Shown: positions 21,097-33,772 of the stretch, one piece after another | Layout of the letters: each line of letters begins with the position of its first letter | Position numbering within the stretch: position 1 is the first letter of the stretch | Source: Malus domestica | Taxonomy: Eukaryota; Streptophyta; Magnoliopsida; Rosales; Rosaceae | Assembly (NCBI RefSeq): GCF_042453785.1 | Contig: NC_091671.1 | Location: 9,990,001-10,054,000 of the forward strand | Direction of reading: 5' to 3' | Length of the DNA stretch: 64,000 nt | Position numbers and translations under genes: made by a program | Notes under the pieces: generated by a model | Database searches by the model: none | Told to the model about the DNA's origin: nothing | The model's input: the letters and a program-made list of their open reading frames with translations, nothing else

Positions 21097-22430
21097 GTTA
21101 CAACTGTTCTGTTAAAGTCGTTGAACTTCTGTTCATTTTGTTTGGTCATTTACTTTTGATGATAGCCCCAAAGTTCTGCCGGATCCTTTTTTCTTGGAGG
21201 GTTACATTGGAGGAAATCGAATCCGACCAGCATTCGCATCTCGTTTTGACCTAGAGTGACACCAATGGTGGTCAACTCGCAACTCTTCCGACCTAAACCT
21301 TGCATTGCCGATGAGCATAGGCCTCAGAAAGCCTTCATTGAAGAGCAAACCAAGATTTGGAGACCCTTTTTCCAAACACGAACCCAAAAATCAAGAGAAT
21401 TTAACAGGTAGATCTACTTAACATGTCTCGTGCATGAGACGTTGACTCACAATACGGTTGAATGTAACATCAGGTTACGATGTGAAGGTCGCACTAATAA
21501 GTGTGGCTTAGATTACACTCAAATTTGAGTTAATTGGCTATTTTCTTTTAATTGCAAGCGATATTACTACTTTAAGCTATATTAAGGGAATGAGAGAGGT
21601 TTTGAACTCATAACACATTGAGTTGAAAAGAAAGATATTATTCACTAGAACAATTCAACACTTGCAAATCAAGTGGCTGATTTAACGTGAGGGAATTAAG
21701 GAAACATCACTCCAAGGTTGGAAAGAATCCCAAATTTGAGTCTCTTAATTGCGTTTGAATAACGTGAGAAAAACTTGTACCGGTTGTATGCCACGGCTCC
21801 TTTTTTCGTCTCTCAATAAGAGGAAGAAAGATTATGGTGCATACAATACATATGCCATAACCAAGTTTTGTTGAATATCACCCAATTAATAAAAGAAAAT
21901 GATAAATACATTTGTTTTTGTCTCTTATATACTTAAATTTAATTTTGTTCGATATTTCGTTTGATTTTTTTAGTCAACGACCATAATAAAAAAATGGTGT
22001 GTCAGTAGCTTAAAAGGTGTGAAAATAAGAATCACCTCCCTTACTAAATACACGAAAGAAATATTACGAAAATCATGTTTTTAGACTATATTTTGTAAAC
22101 CACATGATGTGACGGTTGATTATTAAATACTTTCTTTAATGATTTAAACAAACAATTCAATAATCAACTATCATGTTACATAGTTTACAAAATATGATCT
22201 ACGTCTCTAGTATCACCAATAAATCAATCCAAGTATAATCATTTGCCAATAAAATAGGAAAATTGTCCAAATAGTTCTTATGAAACCGGAATCATACTGC
22301 GTTGTCACGCTCTGTAGACCCGATTCCACTTTTTTCGTTTCTTGGGCTCTGCTGGTCCAAGGCACGGTTAACTTTAATACCAGACCCCCAAACAAGCACA
22401 TTGCTAAACTGCTACAGTGACAGCTCAGTG
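21097..22430. other. Spacer between the two MBD7-like copies
   Basis: No gene. A foldback MITE-like palindrome lies at about 22045-22205 (TATTTTGTAAACCACATGATG answered by ATGTTACATAGTTTACAAAATA). The last 150 bp should hold promoter and leader of the MBD7-like gene. Confidence 0.45.
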
Positions 22431-25400
22431 ATGATGGTGAAGGGGGAATCGTCACAGTCGGAGCCGATTCCGCTGCTAACAATGAGGCCAGGGGAAGAAG
22501 GAGAAGAACCCAGAAGCAGTGGCAGCAAAAGGCAATTGCAATTGGTCACCACCTCCCGGTCCTTCAGACTCCCCGATGGTTGGTTGGTTGAGGAAAAGCC
22601 CCGTCCCCCTAGCTCTACCAACCCGCGCCAAACCCATAGCGACAAGGTTCGATCTTTCTTTCTCTCTCTGTAGAATTGTTCTAATTGGAAATGCATGTAC
22701 AATGTATATCCTTTGCATGCATGGATCATGGATCATGGGTGGATGTACGCATGTATGGATTTTTGTGGTTTTTCCAGGGTTTTGACTGGTGCTAAAATCC
22801 ATATGCTTTCCAGCATTTTAGAGGTTCTGGGATGGTTTTAATTATGGGTTTGTGGGCAAATATCATTGCAGAGTGAAAAACTGGAAAATTTTGACTGAAT
22901 TGATCATGTCAAATTTGTTTATTTAGTGCCAATTGATCTTGTCCAACATATTTATCTTTTTTTTTTTTTTTGGTTAATAAAAGGAGCTTGGTTAAAAATT
23001 AGAAATAAAGAAATTTGGGTTTTTGCTAAAACCTTGTAAATTTTTATTTATTTGTAACATTTTTTTTATTTTTGTTGCACATGCTTTATGATTTAAAATC
23101 TGTGTGTTTTCCCCTTATCTGTTGCACGTGTTCTCTAATTTACTGTTGGCCGTGAAACTTTTGAATTGGTACATCTTAATGATCTTACAGAATAACACCG
23201 ATAACTTGTTACGAATCAAACTTTGAATTCAGAAACTCCATTCATCGTGTTCTTCTAAAGTGACCGTAAATTTCATCCAGAAAGCATAATGCTTGAGCAA
23301 CAGCAGTTGTTTATGCTACACATCCCACATTGCCCACATTGGGTTTTTTGGCCACGCAGAACAACAGCGTGGTAACCGTTTGCACTACTATGCAAATGGA
23401 TTTTATGAGTTTTTTGGAAATGAAACTTTATGTTATCTGCAGTTAGAGTCCTTTTACCATACGGCATAGTATACAATGCCTTTTATGATTTACGTGGATC
23501 ACATCTACCGGTTAAATTCAGCAATGTATGTCATACATTGGTGTACTGTAGAATTTTAGGTGCAGTTGTAATGATAATCAATAATATCCGTGCAGCTTTA
23601 GAATTTCCATTCTCTGTTAAGTGAATTGTACAAATCTTCTCCTACCACACCTACTTAACGTTGCCATGTCTAATGTTTCTTTATTGAAAATTCACCAGAA
23701 AGATTATTATGTTCTGAAGTTCTTCTATTAGATCTTATGTGGCCAGGTCTCAGACCTTTTATTTTGTTTTGCAGTATTACTATGAGCCTGGCACTGGACT
23801 GAAGTTTCGTTCGCTGGCAGCTGTTCAGAGATACCTAACAGAAGGGCAAATCGAACAACGTACCATAAGATCAAAACCACGCAATGAATGTAATGTGAGT
23901 TCCATGATTTACAGGTAATATTTAGAAACAGAGGAAACATAAGTTATGCTTAGTTCATCACCCCCTTGTATCCTCTGCACTAAATATACAAAATCTCTAC
24001 ACCTTTGGATTCACTCGCATGGTTTACTTGATGGACCACTAGATTGAGGTACCATAACTGTCAAAGTGATTTTTTTTTTTTTTTTAAATTCTCCTTGTTT
24101 TGTTACCATACGCTTCAATATGATTCCAGAACTAATTCATTTGTTCTTATATATTTGAACAACAACAACAAAGCCTTTTCCCACTAAGTGGGGTCGGCTT
24201 TCTTATATATTTGAAGATGTAATAAAATTACAATCTAGTAAAACTGTTTGAAAAAGATAACCATGATGAAGGAGTTAAAATAAATGGATGTTACAAGTAT
24301 CTCTGGTCACCGTTACAGCGGTCCGAATTGAGGAAGAAAAGATTGCGATGCCTAAAATATTAGGGAAAAATCCTTATTGACAGTGTCAATGCAGATGCTG
24401 CTGACGCCACGCACCAGGAGGACCAGTTCATCCTTTGTACTACCTGATGGTTGGGAAGTTGAGGAGAAGCCACGAAGCAATATCAATTATTCTGGTCACA
24501 TAGACAGGGTATTTGTTCTTTTTCATTATAGTTTTGGTGGTTCTTCTCTTCTATGTTGTAGAAAGGGTATATCTAGCCGTACATGCTTTAAATACTGGGT
24601 GAAATTGCAAGGATGTGCGTTTCTGGGTCATCTGTGCATATATACATGTACATCTTATGCATACTATTCTAAAGCTGATTGCTCTTTTGGGTCACTGACT
24701 TCACCGAAACATATGTATTCTGCAATATAGTTACTTACATTAACCATGCAAAATGGTTGTTATCATATATTATTGGAAAATGTCAAAGGCACATTGACAT
24801 GTGGGAAGGTAAAACACTTGGCCACACATGTTAGTTTTGGGACACCGCCAATTTGGCGTGCCCATTTCATGCAAGTCTCTATAACGGATATGCTGTTTTC
24901 TCTGTTGAGTTGGCATAACAATTGGCATTTGATAAACTTCTCCTGGCAGACATTTTATATGCTCAAATAAGGCTTTCTTTTTATGATCCATTTGTTCTGA
25001 AAGAAAACATTGTGATGTTGGTTCTTGTACACCGCACTCCAGAAACCTAATACTTTTTTCGGGTGTTGCAGTCTTATATTGAGACAGGGACTGGAAAGCG
25101 GTTCCGTTCTTTATTATCTGTTGAGAGATACCTAACAGAAGCAAATGAAGATTTTCCCCTCAAGGAATTGATGCCTGCCAACAAGTCTGGTGTAAGTTCT
25201 TTTCCAATTCCTGATCAAACAAAAGCTTATTTTCTCCTCCATTAAGCTTGACCTTGTCGAGTTTCGCTTGTGTTTCAGCTTTCGCCTGGCTCTGGCGTTC
25301 AAAAGATGAACAATTTGGGCGAGATCCTGTCCCAGAAAGTTATTTCTAGTTCAGTGAAGAGAAATATTTCGGGCGATTATGATAGACCCTCCAAGCCCAT

Positions 25401-25560
25401 CCCACCGGCAAAGGTTAATTGGGTCCTCGGCGGTCCTGGGGGGAATATGTGGAACGCCTTCATGGACGACTCTAAGGTCCCGGATTTTGTAAAGCAAAAG
25501 TGGTCCGAGACTTTTGTATCATCCGTCTCTGGTGCAAGCGTTAGTGTAGCAAGGTTTTAA
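22431..25560 (+). CDS. MBD7-like methyl-CpG-binding protein with two MBDs
   Basis: Five exons: 22431-22646, 23775-23894, 24395-24508, 25072-25191 and 25279-25560, all phase 0 with GT...AG introns, giving 283 residues. Each MBD is split over two exons: MBD-1 about residues 46-95 (LPDGWLVEEKPR ... YYEPGTGLKFRSL ... VQRYLTE) and MBD-2 about 127-175 (LPDGWEVEEKPR ... YIETGTGKRFRSL ... VERYLTE). The C-terminus (about 232-283, GGPGGNMWNAF then WSETFVSSVSG) matches the StkyC region of Arabidopsis MBD7. That protein has three MBDs; here there are two. In Arabidopsis MBD7 binds dense methyl-CpG and with IDM proteins recruits active demethylation. The start is the first of two adjacent ATGs. A truncated copy lies upstream and the ALP1-like gene converges from the right. 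Intron 2 contains a LINE-tail-like CCCACTAAGTGGGGTCGGCT. Confidence 0.9.
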
Positions 25561-25957
25561 GTTATGATTGTTCATCCAAACTCATGTAACATAATGTTTT
25601 CCCAGATCCTAACTTTTTAGAGATCTGTAGATGTATGATAGAGAGATGTGTTGTAGAATACAGGAGCAGTTTGCACATCATTCAACTGAGAAATACGACA
25701 TCGAAACGACAATGCCTAAACGATAACACAATTTGGATCATATCCTAAGAAAACTTAATGTTTATTCCAATACAATATCACTGTCAGGGGCTCACCTGCT
25801 AAATAAACAGCCCACAAGTCAAAACCAAAACTCGGGAAAACCCGACTTCAGCTCTATAATTTTCGGTATGAAATATGTCGCGAAAACAACTTTAAAACTG
25901 AAGACTACAACTGTCTTTGATACCTAACACTCATAAGAAAACGGAAAAGAAACAAAA

Positions 25958-28900
25958 TCAAGGTGGCATTGGCATCCTTCTTCCAGACAGGTAGAGAGAC
26001 AGCTTTTCTCTCAGATGAACGCCGTTTATGTCAACAGTTCCACAAATCTGTTGGCGGTATTCTGAGTCATGTTTGTGAGACTGAGGCATCTCGTCTTGAA
26101 CCCCGCCTTCCATATCTATAACAATGTTGTGAAGCAAGCAGCAAACGAGAATGATCCTCGGCAATCTATGTTTGTCAGGTCTCCACATCACTCCCTGAAT
26201 GATCCTCCACCTATCCTTCAACCTCGCCAATGCTCTCTGCGCTACCTTCTGCGTAGCATAATGCCACTTATTGAACTGAGCTTTCGGCTCTGGGAGTTCT
26301 TTCCCTTCATAGGGGATCACGAGATAGGGCAATAAAGAAAACCCCAAGTCCCCGAGTATGTATTCCCGGATATCCAATCCTGTGGAGAGCTCTAACCTTT
26401 TCCCATTCAATCTCTCACCTCTAGCACAGAGCTGATAAAAATTCGAACTCTGAAACACCGACCAGTCCTTCATTTTTCCTGGCCATCCGGTAACTATGTC
26501 CCGAAACCTCATGTCAGGGTCCACAATGGCTTGCAAGACCATGCTGTGATTCTTCTCTTGATCGAGCCACGCGTTACTTGTGGGGTCAGAAGCAGGCAAA
26601 CACATCATGATGTGAGTGGTATCAACAACTCCGCAACAATTGGGAAAGCCTCGTATTTTCTGAAATTTGGATTTAACTTCTGCCATTTCTGCTTCAGTGG
26701 AAGGCCATTGCAGGTGGTGAAGTCCTCTTTCTTCCATGGCTTCGACAAATCGCCAGGTCACTTGAGACACAGTTGAGTGGTTCACCCCAAACGAATCACC
26801 AATTGTCACTAGTGACTCACCCGAGCTCAATCTTCTTAAGGCTACAGCGACTTGATCATGCAAAGACAAGGGCTTACCATTTGTAAACACAAAATGTGCC
26901 GACTTTGCCATCATATCTTCACTCACAAGTGAACAGATGTACTCGAAGGTTTTCCTGGATAGCTTAAAAACAGATTCAAACTTGTCTAAAACCTTTGATG
27001 GAGACTGCATACCTGCAAACAGGATGGGAAAGAAAAGAGGAATATTATTATCCCCAAACGTGAAGTACTTAGAGGTGACTTTGAATGCTTTATGGGAGTG
27101 TTTTACAACATTAGAAGTAACAGTAATCTCAAATATCAAGATCAAATTATTCAAGCATAAACTTTGATCCTTCCTTTATGGAACCAAGTGCAAAACTGAA
27201 TGGAAATAGCGGAGCCAGCATAATCAGGATATACTTTTTTCAAATCCCTCATCCAAGCGTAAGGTAAGTGTCACAGATGTATAATTAACGCATCAAAGCC
27301 CTCATCCAAACTGATATGTCAGTTATATCAAAACACGAAACTGATTTGTTTGCATTTCTCCGTAACAATTTTGATAATTTATGATAGCAATCTGGCTGAT
27401 AATTTGCACAGAAGAAGACTCACTCGTAAATTCGGTCACTACTTGAGGAACCACAAACCATGGTGAAAATGGCAAAGTCAATGCAGTTACAACCTAACCT
27501 CTAACTACGCGAAGGGAATTTACAAAATACATACACACTTCCGATATTGCTCATAGGTTTAAGGATGGTACAGTTCATGATCTTTGAGGCTTACCAATCC
27601 ATGAAGTACAATACTTGTACAAATGATGAATCAAATTTTTATTTCTGTCCGCGTTAACTCTAACTGGTATAAAACAAATTACTCTAGTTATAAACTTGGT
27701 CTCTTTCCCTACACATGTGACTATGTTCATCCATATTAATATAGTTTTCACGCTTATCTGACTCAGATACCCTTGTGTCTGTTGAACTTGAAATATAGAT
27801 TGCAGATTTCAAGGTCTTCAAATATTATTCTTACCAAGAAGAAGCACTTTGTCTCCTCCTTTCTTTTTTATTTTTAACGGGGCCGGGCATATGCCTTATG
27901 TTCGATCACAAACTTGACATAGGCAACTACAGTTACATATACATTGGCTATCTCAAATCACATCGAGGGTAGTTGTATGCACAATCAATCTCCAGTGCCC
28001 TCCAAATTAACCAACAGCTTCTGAGACAATTTCAGAAGGAACACAGAAATGGTTTGTAATATACAAAAATCAACAACAACAAAAAAAACTTCAAATAACT
28101 CCATGATTAAGTATTCTTTTGTGAATTTCACTCCAGCCCCGGAACTGCATATCAAATCAAATTAGACCTAAAAGTATTATGTTTCTTTTAAGTTCCTTGT
28201 ACCACTAGGGATATACCTTCTGAATAATGGAGAAACTTTTAAACATTTGGTACCTAAGTCTCTTTACAACCAGCTCGACACTTTATCAATTCCCACATCG
28301 TGTAACACTCAAACTAATGATTATCGGCATTTCCAAACTTAAAAAGATAACTGAACTTTTGGTCTAAACTTTTACGGTGTCAGTCATCACGTAAGATGAT
28401 CATTTCTATGTGGACGGTAAACTGCCATCTTTAATAGCTAGTACATACTATCATTACCCCAAGATTTCGGATTAAATGGGTGTTCTTCGAGCAGTGCTAT
28501 TGTTCAGTCGTTAAGTATGATGATCAGTAATGAAAACAAAGGTAGAAAGACAGCTAGAATTCACACAAGCAAACTTCTTCACAGAATTCAAATGTTATAT
28601 TACGAGTTAAATACCTTTGAGTTCCTGATTGCATAAATCCGATAACAATGAACCGTCCTGTTAATTATAAAATGCATAAATGCTGCAGGCATTGTAGAAG
28701 GACCTATTTGAGTTAGACAGAACATAATTAATATAATTAATCTTATCTTATCCTAGACTTAGTATAATTAATCTTATCTTTTCTAATATTCAAGAAGGCA
28801 ATGAGCCAGAATGTTAGGTCAAATTCAGATTAGGGATCCTTCTTCATCGTGCATAAACGCATTCGCAATATATCGACACAGAAGTAGAATGCGGAACAAA

Positions 28901-29227
28901 ACATAAACCAATTTGAATTAGACAGAATCAATTTACCAGAAGTCCATTCAACATTAGAAGCACATACACAATCAACATAATATAACTGTTGAAAAAAGCT
29001 GACTATAAAGCAGCACATCATAAAGCAAAAATAGACAAACAAAGCAAAAACAAATAGAGTAAAAAAGCAATCAAAATATCAAGGGAAACAATACCATTAA
29101 TTCTTCTGGAGAATTCATCCCACCAATCCACAGGACCTTCCTTCTCTGATGACCCAGAACCAGAAGCATTCTCCTCACCCTTCTTCTCAGCCTTCTTTCT
29201 CTTCCTAATCCCTCTCACAGGACCCAT
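25958..29227 (-). CDS. ALP1-like domesticated Harbinger transposase
   Basis: Exon 1 is 29227-29095 (basic MGPVRGIRKRKKAEKK then SVDWWDEF-type motif), intron 29094-27013 (2,082 bp, GT...AG, phase 1), exon 2 27012-25958; 395 residues. Residues about 113-137 form the helix-turn-helix (IGDSFGVNHSTVSQV). The nuclease-like domain keeps Asp175 (CGVVDTTH) and Asp227 (GWPGKMKD), but the catalytic Glu is Gln303 (KVAQRALARLKDRW). HNIVIDME near the end is also family-typical. Arabidopsis ALP1 is a domesticated transposase found with PRC2 that antagonises Polycomb silencing, and it too lost catalytic residues. This gene has no terminal repeats around it, unlike the PIF element at 569-4981. A nuclear chromatin role is inferred. 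It ends 397 bp from the stop of the convergent MBD7-like gene. Confidence 0.9.
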
Positions 29228-29651
29228 CAGCGCACAGCCCACAACCACTAAATCGAATCAAAACCCAGAAACCCTCCAGCTCCAAACAACAGGAAGAAGA
29301 CAACCCCTGATGCAATTCATAAAAATATCAAAAACCCATCTGCCATGACACAATATACGTGCTGAACAACAAGCAGAGAGATCAACAGAGAATGAGCAAA
29401 AGCAGCAACATGCAAAAGTGCTTTTGAACAGCTGTTGCTACTCGCAGTGTGTGTTTTCAACGGATGTTCTGAAACGTGCAGGAAAAATAGAGAAAAATGG
29501 AGAGCCTCGATGAAATAAATAGACGAAACTACAGGTGAGAAAAATCCAAACTTTGACATGTGGGTTTGTGTTTGTTTAGGACAATGTGGCAACGCGAGTG
29601 AGAGACATAGGCATTGCTGCTTTTGCTACAGATTATATATCGATATATCTG

Positions 29652-29727
29652 TCTATATATATATATATATATAGCCACACTATAAATATAAATACACAGA
29701 ATTTAGAGAGAGAGAGAGAGAGAGAGG
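29652..29727. repeat. TA and GA microsatellites
   Basis: An (AT)n run followed by TATAAATATAAATA and an (AG)n run of about 11 units. Confidence 0.85.
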
Positions 29728-30172
29728 GTGAACTTTACAGAGGGTTTTAAATTGGTTGGAGACTGCCTTCAAATTTCGAGAAACGATGGGGAAACCAGAA
29801 AGCAAATTTTCTCATGGGTTTCGATTTATGTGTCGGATGAACAAATTGAGGGTCAAGTTAATATGTGCAATGACCAATATGCCATTAACTCCAAGTCGTG
29901 GCCCAATTCTTAGATTTGGTAAAAGGAGTGTAAATTCTGTTATACACTACATGGCAACGTGGAAAAGTGGATATTTTGCCTTCTACCACGAGAATTTTTC
30001 AGCATGACGGGACACGATCTGATACGGTAAATGTAATATTATAATTGGTTGGACACAATCTGATACGGTAAATGTGATATCGTAATTGGTTTGAACTTTA
30101 AAAAAAAATTCAACTAATTATATATATGACATGTGGTGTTCCGAGCCGTGCTTTCAACACATTAAAAAATGA

Positions 30173-30312
30173 ATAATGCTAGGGAGACTAAATTTGAAGA
30201 CAAAGTTTTGAAAATTAAATTACATGAAAGTTGATGATTAATTGATTACTTAAACGTTGACAAACGTGTTTATTCCTATTGGTGACACGTCATTTAGATT
30301 ACAAATTTAGTC
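30173..30312. mobile_element. MITE-like inverted repeat
   Basis: AGACTAAATTTG near 30190 is answered by CAAATTTAGTCTTATT near 30303, with GTGACACGTCATTTAGATTAC inside. Similar texts near 11277 and 12510-12620 suggest a family. Boundaries are approximate. Confidence 0.5.
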
Positions 30313-31430
30313 TTATTCTAAAAAAAATTCTCTTCACCACAACTATTTTTTTCCTTCTTTCTCCCTTTTTCCTTTTTCTATAATAAAGGAAACGTATACA
30401 ACTACATGAATATATCATTTAACGTGTAATCTAAAATCTCAATCTTTTAATGTAAATATATGGTTGTATTAAATATATTTATGAAACAAAATTATTTTCA
30501 TGAAAATATATTTCCGTATATGAAATAGTAGGAAACTTGTTTAGGTTAATAAATAATTTTATAAGTCAATGAAAACAATTTCCTCTTCAACTAAAACTTC
30601 TAAAAACAATTTTCCTCTACAACAAATGTCGATATCGCTTACCATAATTTTCCTTGATTGATTTCTTCTTACAACCACAAAGTATTGATTGACCCAATCC
30701 TAATATTTGTAAATATCTTGTAACTTCAAACAAAAATTGCCCCATGAAGTGAAGAGTATCTACTTAATTTGGCCCGCCACAAGCACTACGGTCTAGTCAA
30801 CTCCTATAACGATAAGTTTTACACTAATCTTTTTTATTATTTTTTGGTAAGTAAACACATTGCGCATACAATTCATCATCATCTGGTAAGCATGGGGCGC
30901 CTGCTATGGGGCTTATATCAAATGGATACTTCTGACCAAAAAAAATATATTGAAGGGATACTAATATTGAACGAACATTGACTTATTTAAGAAAAACAAC
31001 TTGTATGACACGGGTACATATCATGGTAATGTCTAATGTCAATGATATAAGAACGTAAAAAGAAACTAACACATATTTTATATAATTAACGTAACTGTTT
31101 ATCCTTACCATACAAGTCTTCTCCTACTCTAGGACTTACAAAGAACAGACGACAACATCTATCTTCGTTAATGTACATGTTTTCTTTCATTTGTCACTAG
31201 TGTAATTCTTAGTCATTTTCTTACACATCATATCGACCATAAACCTTTTTGTCGACGAGCGTCAAGGGCACATGGACTCAGATGCTGTTCAATCGTACAC
31301 TGATTTTTACGTCATTTTCTGAAAATGACTGTAGGATGTAGCAAGTTATGAACATCGTGGCGAGACATGAACGTTTTTATCTAGAGACATTCTTAGTTAT
31401 TTTCGGTACCGAATTATACATAATAATTTA

Positions 31431-31704
31431 GGAGTAGTTTGATAATCATTTTGTTTTCGGTTTTTTTTTTAATTGAAAACTTATTCTTGTTTGGTAACTA
31501 CTTTCAATTTTCTGTTTTCAAAAAAAATAAAAAATGAAACTACTTTCTTGAGTTTTCCAAATTTGGCATTGAATATTCACATTTTGGTTTTCAATTTCAT
31601 TTTTTTAGAAAACTAAAAACTGAAAATAGTTACTAAACAAGATTTCAGTTTTCAATTTCACTAAAAACTGAAAACTGAAAACGAAATCATTATCAAATGG
31701 CCCC
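31431..31704. mobile_element. Tourist-like MITE (PIF/Harbinger type)
   Basis: Inverted ends of about 30 bp: GGAGTAGTTTGATAATCATT on the left, GGGGCCATTTGATAATGATT on minus at the right, followed on both sides by TT.GTTTTC.G. TTA flanks each end (31428-31430, 31705-31707), the Tourist target duplication. The interior is A/T homopolymer-rich. Confidence 0.8.
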
Positions 31705-31707
31705 TTA

Positions 31708-33589
31708 ACATTTATGTTCATATTTACACAATTATAGAAACCAGAGTTCAATAACCATTCAAGTTAATATATTGATATGGAACCACAACCAATGTTCGGC
31801 TAAGCCAGATTCTCAAATAGCAAGAAAGAGTGCATAATGACTATTTTAGATTGCTAGGTACAGCTTCCTAGAGTACCAGTCTAAAATGCACACGGATAAA
31901 AATTTGAGAGAAACAAAACCGAAGGAGGGAAGAGTCAAACTTAAGACCTTGGGTGCAAGAATTAGTGCTCCTGTCCCTTGGTCTACAAACGCCCTTTGTG
32001 ATAAGGATAATAGTTAGTGTTTCCTCTTATATCAAATGTCTAAACTTGTGTAAGGTTTTATGGACCAACTAACTAGCTCTTAGCCTAGTTACAAGTGTCT
32101 GAAATCCCTTGTTGATCAAATGTGAAAAAGAAAATAAAAGATTTTAGTGAAGTTGGCTACGGAAGTATCTGCATGCAAGTTCGGATCTCTTTTCGTGATA
32201 ATTTAGATAAATTAATGTAATTATTCTATCGTTCATAAAAAATGGCATTCGAATTAGAATGGAAGCAAGAAAAATAATAGCTTTGATTTTGGTGATAAAG
32301 CCCAGAAAGTGCATTTGGACTGATGATTTACTTTCAACTCGGGGAAGGCAGAAATAAAACAGCCCAAACCATTAATGGGAGAAGTGGAACAAGAGAAAGA
32401 GAGAGGAGTGGGCTAGCATTATGTATTGATACATAAATTGAATAAACGATATTAGTTACACTAAGGAAAAGATAATGGGTTTAGTCTCACGATGCGTTAA
32501 CAATAATGTGGTTCAAAATTGCATTTGGCGATAATCAAACCTAAGACCTCTTACTAGCAAGTGAAGATGAATACCACAAGACCGTAGTACTAAATGATAA
32601 TCTCAACAATAATTAAAATATTGACATTCATGACGACTATTTTAAAATGGCAATAATAATTTTTAAGAAAAGACCGAATATTAAGTAAAAATGTTAGAGA
32701 GCCATACATTTCATGTGAGCGACTAAGTAGATATATTCTTTTTGTTTGTGGAGAAAAGTTCTAGTAAACTACCAATAAATGTACGGTCACTCGTATTTGA
32801 ATTTGATATTAAGAATTGAAACTAAAACATTAAGAACGCATCTATCTATTCCTCACCCTTGATGTCAAATCAAAAGTCGGCGCCATTAAACATTGGTCAC
32901 CGACCAAGTGACCAAAAGAACAAGATTGTTTTTCATACTATATTAATGTTGTTACAAAACGTGGAGGATCACAATTGTTATGTCTTTTCAAAGTAAGAGA
33001 TAGTCATATCATTCGCTCATCGCAATCATAAACCATTATCTGCACTGAAAAAGAAATGAAAAAGAAATAAACAAAGGAAAAAAAGGAAAGAAAAGAGGTA
33101 CATTCTTGATGAACACAAGCATGGACAATTGGAAATTATGATGTCATATCTCTAATACCATATATAGAAGCACCTCTACTTTTCTACATCATTCCTACAC
33201 TCAAAACCCTCAATTGCCTACTACATAAAGAACCACAAGCGAATTCCCCATGTCTTTCTTTCTTGGAGGAGGAAACATTAACCATTTACCTCTCCAATCT
33301 CCAAAACACGGCTCACGTGGGTGGTCGAAAACGATGCGTTTTGGATGCCTAGGAGGACATTATTCTTTCTATTACCCATGTCCCAAGGTCAAAAACTCAA
33401 AACAAGGGCATAGACTTTAGCAAATATTCACATAAATCAAGGCACAACCTTCGGTCCCCCATAGAAACCAAGACGCAGCTTCAACTCTTCTAGCTTTCGT
33501 AAGATTCCCACGCCCCATGCTTTGTTTCCTCGTCGAAGCTTACGCTCATTGTGCCGTGAAATGCAATGTGCTACCTAAAACGCTGCCGC
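31708..33589. other. Intergenic between ALP1-like and SOSEKI genes
   Basis: No gene. Holds a SINE on minus (32442-32595). 33590 onward is the 3' flank of the SOSEKI gene. Confidence 0.45.
32442..32595 (-). repeat. tRNA-like SINE copy
   Basis: On minus it reads TTAGTACTACGGTCTTGTGG, then AGAGGTCTTAGGTTTGATTA (B-box-like), GAACCACATTATTG and CCTTAGTGTAACTAATATCG. It matches the copies at 54092 and 50652-50808. Confidence 0.65.
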
Positions 33590-33605
33590 CGCCGCCGCGG
33601 CGGCG
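33590..33605. repeat. Perfect 16-bp GC palindrome
   Basis: CGCCGCCGCGGCGGCG, about 170 bp beyond the SOSEKI stop codon, within a (GCC)n run; could fold in the 3' UTR. Confidence 0.8.
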
Positions 33606-33772
33606 TATTTTGCCTATGCTTCTCGTTATCATTCATTCCGCTATTTTTCAAATTTTAGGGTCTCAATGTCCCCCCATATACTTTACTTCTGGTTGTGTTA
33701 ACCACTTTCTATCTGCTAAAAAGATGTGTGCATGACATGTATAGACGACTGGCCGTAACACAGCTCCGCAGC

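Larger units (their letters stand above)
29228..31427. other. Upstream region of the ALP1-like gene and spacer
   Basis: No further gene seen. 29317-29592 has an open minus frame in the probable leader, not conserved as far as I can tell. Contains (TA)n at 29652-29673 and (GA)n at 29706-29727. At 30040-30080 the phrase GACA.AATCTGATACGGTAAATGT is repeated in tandem (30012 and 30055). Confidence 0.45.

Noticed and set aside
29317..29592. 91-residue minus-strand ORF upstream of the ALP1-like gene
   Set aside because: Probably leader or promoter sequence; no recognisable domain. It could be a uORF, but nothing supports translation.
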